A stretch of 22,260 nucleotides of DNA from Chara braunii (taxonomy: Eukaryota; Streptophyta; Charophyceae; Charales; Characeae), in NCBI GenBank assembly GCA_003427395.1, contig BFEA01000130.1, positions 223,986-246,245 on the forward strand. Reading direction: 5' to 3'. A program made the translations under genes and the position numbers. Below the pieces are notes generated by a model. It did not search any database and was not told the origin of the DNA. It worked only from the letters and a program-made list of their open reading frames with translations. Of the stretch, positions 18,176 to 22,260 are shown one piece after another; the stretch's first letter is position 1; each line of letters starts with the position of its first letter.

Positions 18176-18549
18176 ACACTGTGTAGCCATTTACTAGCAA
18201 ACTCCGGCTGGAAGACAGAAGGCTCCAGACTACTGCTATATTATACTCCATCTCAAGAAAAAGAAGGCCATGTCTTATGCACAGCAACCAGGACAACCTC
18301 CTCCCTGAGCAAGCACAAAAGGCTCTGCTTTCGACTTCAAATCCAGACCCGTACACTCTCACAAATATCACTGTCGACACGCCCACAAGGTTGTATTGAC
18401 ATAAACCAGTGAACACACCTATAAAACCAGTGCACAGAGTGAAACATGTCAACACTTTCATGTCCTAGGACCTAGATGGCTTCCAGGTTAGCAAGCTGTA
18501 GAGAATGGGCCCAAAGCAATTCTTTTTCCAGGACCTTTCTCCATATAGA

Positions 18550-18552
<3 letters not shown>

Positions 18553-18606
<54 letters not shown>

Positions 18607-18611
18607 CTCTC
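18553..18611. repeat. (CT)n microsatellite
   Basis: CT dinucleotide tract with a single interruption near 18602, inside the PAM16 intron. Confidence 0.98.
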
Positions 18612-19249
18612 ATTGCTGCTGCATTGCAGATGTGGCCAGTCCTGTACATAGTCATGCCTTGTGGGCGCCACACAAGCTTTTCAACTTGTCTGCTTACCCA
18701 ACTAACACTCAACACGTTTTCTTGAACTAGGTACTCCGAATGTGCGCCAAATAATATCCTCTTCACACGCATGGCTCTGTGAAGTGACTTCCATACTACG
18801 AATATGATGACGGGGAAGTCAACCTGTTAACCCAGTCCCTTCTGCAGGACCTGCCTTCTTGCTTAATCAGCATCAATTTAGTTGCTATACTGCTAAAAAG
18901 GAGTTCAACCTTCGCAACAGAGAAATTCAAAGACTTCAACTGTTTCGGTTCCTCGCCCCCCCCCCACCCACCCACCAAAACATTCAAAAGCTCTAACGAG
19001 AGTTTTCGTCCTTATTCAGCCGAAAGAAATCCTGCTGTACTTCGCCCTTCCTTCATCACTATTTGTCAACGGTCCAACGGATCAAAAACGATCGTCAGCA
19101 TGAACAATACAACCGTAAAAGTGGCGTCCCTGTGAACACAAATAACACATACGCCGGTAATTACGGTGCAATGCCAAAGGTAGCCCTGTCCTGTGCAAGC
19201 AAGATAGACATGAAGATAGGATTCTTCTCCGGTGACGGCCCAGGACAAC

Positions 19250-19287
19250 AGCCTGCACCAACAGCCCGCACCAACACCCTGCACCCG
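19250..19287. repeat. 13-bp tandem repeat, nearly 3 copies
   Basis: Units gcctgcaccaaca, gcccgcaccaaca and a partial ccctgcacc. Confidence 0.9.
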
Positions 19288-19596
19288 TCCGTACAATGTA
19301 CTTAGCAGGGGCTCGTTGGGGCACGCATAGGGAGTTATCTGTATACAAGACGAGCATGGCACCTGCAGGTGTCGCATACAGGATTCACAGCATTCGGCAA
19401 GCTGCAGGTTGTCAAAGCCTGTTCCAAAGATCGCCCGGCTTGGGTTGCAGGTTTGAACCTAGAGACTGTTAACAGTGTTAAGGCTCCTGCCAGATTCTGA
19501 ATGCCCTCCCCTCCTAAATGGTTTGCACAGTCGTCATTAAAACCTCGCTCCGCGCATCCTCTTATCGCCTTTGCATTGTCGGCTCTGAATGCGTTC

Positions 19597-19833
19597 GAAC
19601 TCGCGTCACAGAGGCCTTCTGTAGTCTACCCTGTTACAGATTTTGGACTGTTCCTGTCTAACACTTACATAGAGCCTTGCAATGCCAGAGAGAGCAAGTG
19701 TCTGTGTGCTAGAACTCGTGTCACAATGGCCTTCTGTAGTCTACCCTGTTACGGTTTTCGGTCGGGTCATACTGTCCCAGTATACACTTACCTAGAGCCT
19801 TGTAATGCCTGAGAGTTGACGGGCGTGTGTGTG
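19597..19833. repeat. 115-bp tandem duplication
   Basis: Copies start with gaactcg at 19597 and 19712. They share ggccttctgtagtctaccct (19613 and 19728), then cacttac-tagagccttg. Imperfect, noncoding, within the PAM16 intron. Confidence 0.93.
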
Positions 19834-20085
19834 TGTCCGCCACTTGCTCGATCACAAAGACATTGAGAGTGTTATTCCTGGCAACTTGCCTTCTCTTGTC
19901 ATTCTTCTTTCTGTTGGCTTTATAGGTAGTTATTGATGTACGAAGAGCTGACAGTGCCTCCAGATGTAAAACACTGACAACGCATTTATGCAGCACCCTC
20001 GACTCTGAATTCGCATTCCTGGAATTGACCATTTGTCATTTGAGTTAAGACTTCGGTGCAGATAAAGATGTAGTACACCCGCGAC

Positions 20086-20090
20086 GGCAC

Positions 20091-20158
<68 letters not shown>
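20086..20158. repeat. (CA)n microsatellite
   Basis: CA repeat of about 70 bp with minor interruptions near both ends, inside the PAM16 intron. Confidence 0.98.
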
Positions 20159-20434
20159 AGTTCTCGCACAGGCTCCTAACATGCGTGTTACACACATCCA
20201 TAGAATATCCTGCTTTGCAAGGAAGATAGCCAGATAGAACAGTTTGGACAGAATCTGCCAGAATTCCGGGGACTTCTTGGGAGACGATATGGAAGTAAAA
20301 GCTAATCTGTGCGCTTGCGTTGTGTCTTCATACGACACCAATTTTTGCAATTGTGCATTATCCTCATCCAGCATAAATCACATCATTCAAGACTCCACAG
20401 CTGCTTCCTTCTCCACAGGCATATGCATGAACAC

Positions 20435-20462
20435 CACACACACACACACACACACACACACA
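20435..20462. repeat. (CA)n microsatellite
   Basis: About 13 CA units, 57 bp before the splice donor of the PAM16 intron in genomic order. Confidence 0.97.
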
Positions 20463-20518
20463 AATCAAAGAAAAAGAAACACAGCAAAGAGCAACCAAAA
20501 GCGGGGATCTTTCCATAC

Positions 20519-20655
20519 CTGCGAAATTTCGTCCCACGATGTTTTGTCGTCAACACCCAGTATCATTCGTGCCTCTTGTATTGACATAGTCTTTGACAAA
20601 GTAGCTTTCCGGACATTGTTCGCAACCTCCTGACCGACTCCACTTTTCATCCCAT
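20519..20655 (-). CDS. PAM16: PAM16/TIM16 (Magmas) homologue, internal exon
   Basis: A 137-bp exon is bounded by a good acceptor (pyrimidine-rich, ending tgttgtgcag at 20656) and a donor (cgcag|gtatgg at 20519/20518). It starts with the last two bases of a split codon and then encodes 45 residues. GMKSGVGQEVANNVRK is the region after the N-terminal membrane-binding segment. SIQEARMILGVDD then TSWDEISQ is the TIM16 signature at the start of the J-like domain (family pattern: E-A-R-Q-I-L-x-V, then S-W-E-E-I). It joins in frame to the exon at 17784. Family members are about 115-125 residues; 91 are visible, so roughly 30 N-terminal residues with the hydrophobic segment are missing. No matching exon was found in 20656-22260. 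Splice signals are intact, so this is probably an active gene running off the window. Confidence 0.93.
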
Positions 20656-21129
20656 CTGCACAACAGAAACAACGACAATACTGCCACCCAGATCAGTAAT
20701 CGCCAGCTCCTTTTGCAGCATTGAAAAATCTCTGCACCTGCCATCGAGTCTTGCCTTTCTTCCTCGAGTTTCCCTTTAACTGCCTCTCCTTACTTCACCA
20801 TGTGACAGCCTGACCCTATTCAAAACGTCTCCTTTACCCTGCATCCTAAACCACCAGCCTAAAGATACGAACCGCCCCCCCAGCCTGGCCAATCTGGAAC
20901 CTCACGCCTGTCGGGCCATGCCAGCTTCAATTGAAATATGCATTCAGTTCGGTGATGATATTTTTAACGGGCAACCAGTTTCGATTATTAACTATATCCC
21001 CCGCCCTAATGCGGAGTAACCTCATCAACATCCATGATTTCTTTTCAGAATTTTTCAATGCGGAAAATTAAAATAAAAAATCACCAAAGTCAGGGTACTT
21101 GGAGTTTAGCACCCCCTGCCTTGGCGAGG
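20656..21129. other. upstream PAM16 intron, unassigned sequence
   Basis: Presumed intron leading to an exon beyond the window. No exon coding the expected hydrophobic N-terminus was recognised on the minus strand, and no RNA gene was seen. Confidence 0.5.
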
Positions 21130-21513
21130 ATTTAGAAATGGTGGTCGGCGATCTGTATCAGACGCACAAGAGGTTGCTTTCCATGGACAAAGGAATGGTC
21201 CTGCTGGGGGGGATCCCAGATGACCTTACACCACGTGCAGCAGGCACTACGGTGACCTAGAGCGAGAAGAATGACAAGGTCTTCAACGGCAAAGACTGGC
21301 ACGGACAAACAAACCAGGTGTTGGGGGGGATCACCGATGATCCCAGATGACCTTCTCGGGGATCATCTGGGATCCCCCTGTATCAGATGCACGGATCTCC
21401 GACCATTCCTGTTGCCCAAACACCACGGGCAGCAGGCACTACGGTGACCTAGAGCGAGAAGAATGACAAGGTCTTCAATGGCAAAGACTGGCACGGACAA
21501 ACAAACCAGGTGT
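21130..21513. repeat. 192-bp-period duplication with a perfect inverted repeat
   Basis: 92 bp at 21230-21321 recurs at 21422-21513 with about two mismatches (both contain gagcgagaagaatgacaagg). Between them gatcccagatga (21339-21350) and tcatctgggatc (21363-21374) form a perfect 12-bp inverted repeat with a 12-nt loop. The left arm sequence also occurs once more, near 21212. A short plus-strand frame through 21130-21250 (MVVGDLYQTHKRLLSMDKG) looks coding-like but stops at tgacctag. Confidence 0.88.
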
Positions 21514-22189
21514 CCCTTCAGGACACTACTGAGACGTATGCCGACTGGAGAAGGAAGGTACTGCGCTCAGGCAACAAGGAAGGCGGCATCCGCCGGTCCC
21601 GACAATGAGGTCATGGCAAAGGTGGTAGAGAGCAAGCTCGTCCTAGTTCCCTGGTTCTTTAAGGGCTGAGGAGGGCTGAGGAGGGCTAGAGCCCCCATCC
21701 CGGACACTCGGTTGGCGTTTTCCTTTTGAGGTTCTTTAGCAGGAGACTGGCAGAGGGACAATGATGATGGAGGGAGTGTGTGTTGGCTCGAGCCGTGGAT
21801 CTGATGATCCAAACCACCATGTTAGGTGGTTAGTAGATAGGCTAGTATATTAGTAGTAGTAGTAGGCTAGTCTTTAGATTGGCATGTTTGTGGGGCCTTT
21901 GGTTGGAAATTAGTTGGTCAGCCGGTCTCTGTTCTTGGTTCTGTGGCTTCTTATTTGGGTTTCTTTTCTGGTTCGTGTGGTTTTGCAGGTCTTGGTGGCA
22001 GTTCTTTTTCCCAGAGTGGAGGTACCAGAACAGAGGTCCATCGGGACCAGAGCTGTCACTCGTCTTAGCCTCCATCTGAACCGAAGCTGGGTTATGGTCC
22101 CAGTACTTGTTGCTCCGGGTTGTTTGTGGAGGATTCCCAGCCTCCTGGACTCTGTTATAATGAAGTGATTGGTTGGGGGGTTGGGGTGC
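21514..22189. other. unassigned DNA
   Basis: Contains a short 12-bp repeat (ggctgaggaggg, two copies near 21664) and a (TAG)n run near 21851. Open frames here lack recognisable motifs. Confidence 0.5.
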
Positions 22190-22207
22190 GCGTGTGTGTG
22201 TGTGTGT

Positions 22208-22260
<53 letters not shown>
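22190..22260. repeat. (TG)n microsatellite
   Basis: TG repeat with one tctc interruption, running off the right edge of the window. Confidence 0.98.

Larger units (their letters stand above)
17785..20518 (-). other. PAM16: PAM16 phase-0 intron (2734 bp)
   Basis: The GT donor (GTATGG, from 20518) and AG acceptor (17785-17786) join two exons of one conserved domain without disturbing the frame. The intron contains a 30-bp periodic block, CATC repeats, a (CT)n tract, a 115-bp tandem duplication and two CA-repeat tracts. No nested gene was recognised. Confidence 0.88.

Noticed and set aside
18465-18772. Open frames with long Arg-Glu or Ser-Leu repeats
   Set aside because: They are translations of the (CT)n microsatellite.
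19430-19475. ggtttgaacct resembling a tRNA T loop
   Set aside because: The rest of the tRNA cloverleaf is absent.
19930-20374. Open frames rich in Cys-Val repeats
   Set aside because: They are translations of the (CA)n microsatellite in the PAM16 intron.
1-22260. CRISPR arrays, operons or prokaryotic defence systems
   Set aside because: Composition, introns, SINE-like units and organelle insertions show a eukaryotic nuclear genome; no repeat-spacer pattern exists.

Overview
This is a stretch of eukaryotic nuclear DNA from the green lineage. It has no bacterial-style operons, many microsatellites, a spliced gene with a 2.7-kb intron, decayed retroelements, short inverted-repeat transposons, and pieces of both a mitochondrial and a plastid genome. 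The plastid piece (intron-containing trnA-UGC) requires a plastid-bearing host. Together with the large repeat-filled intron this suggests a streptophyte alga with a bloated genome, Chara-like. The genus is inference only.

The only convincing cellular gene lies at 17.6-20.7 kb on the minus strand. It is the 3' two exons of a PAM16/TIM16 (Magmas) homologue, with matching splice sites and phase. Its N-terminal exon is not recognisable here and probably lies beyond the right edge. The intron holds CT and CA microsatellites, a 115-bp tandem duplication and a 30-bp periodic block.

Left part (1-4.8 kb): a (GA)n tract; a mitochondrial small-subunit rRNA fragment (about 905-1440) split by two small transposons; a dimeric tRNA-derived SINE on the minus strand (3.03-3.24 kb); otherwise unassigned DNA. 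At 4.8-5.14 kb there is a ~185-bp tandem duplication.

Middle (5.14-8.15 kb): a minus-strand locus encodes tandem RING-like Cys/His fingers. Upstream of it, in another frame, is a Josephin-like cysteine protease domain preceded by a Ser/Thr/Pro-rich stretch. The locus carries stops and a frame change and lacks key catalytic residues. Meeting it head-to-head is a plus-strand reverse-transcriptase fragment of the type with a G-I-P-M-x-T-N motif B, probably Penelope-like.

8.16-10.26 kb: an AT-rich block, then the 3' end of plastid trnA-UGC with its group II intron domain V duplicated, directly abutting a decayed LTR-retrotransposon gag. The gag is interrupted by a 197-bp TTAA-flanked transposon, carries an internal ~288-bp duplication, and ends with a CCHC zinc knuckle.

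10.3-13 kb: decayed, probably minus-strand coding remnants with several nested tandem duplications. 13-17.6 kb: mostly unassigned, with a 648-bp TTAA-flanked inverted-repeat element (15.04-15.69 kb) whose ends resemble those of the smaller elements. 20.7-22.26 kb: a 192-bp-period duplication with a perfect inverted repeat, then unassigned DNA ending in a (TG)n tract.

Most long open frames elsewhere are antisense or composition artefacts. All family assignments are from reading the sequence, not from database searches.
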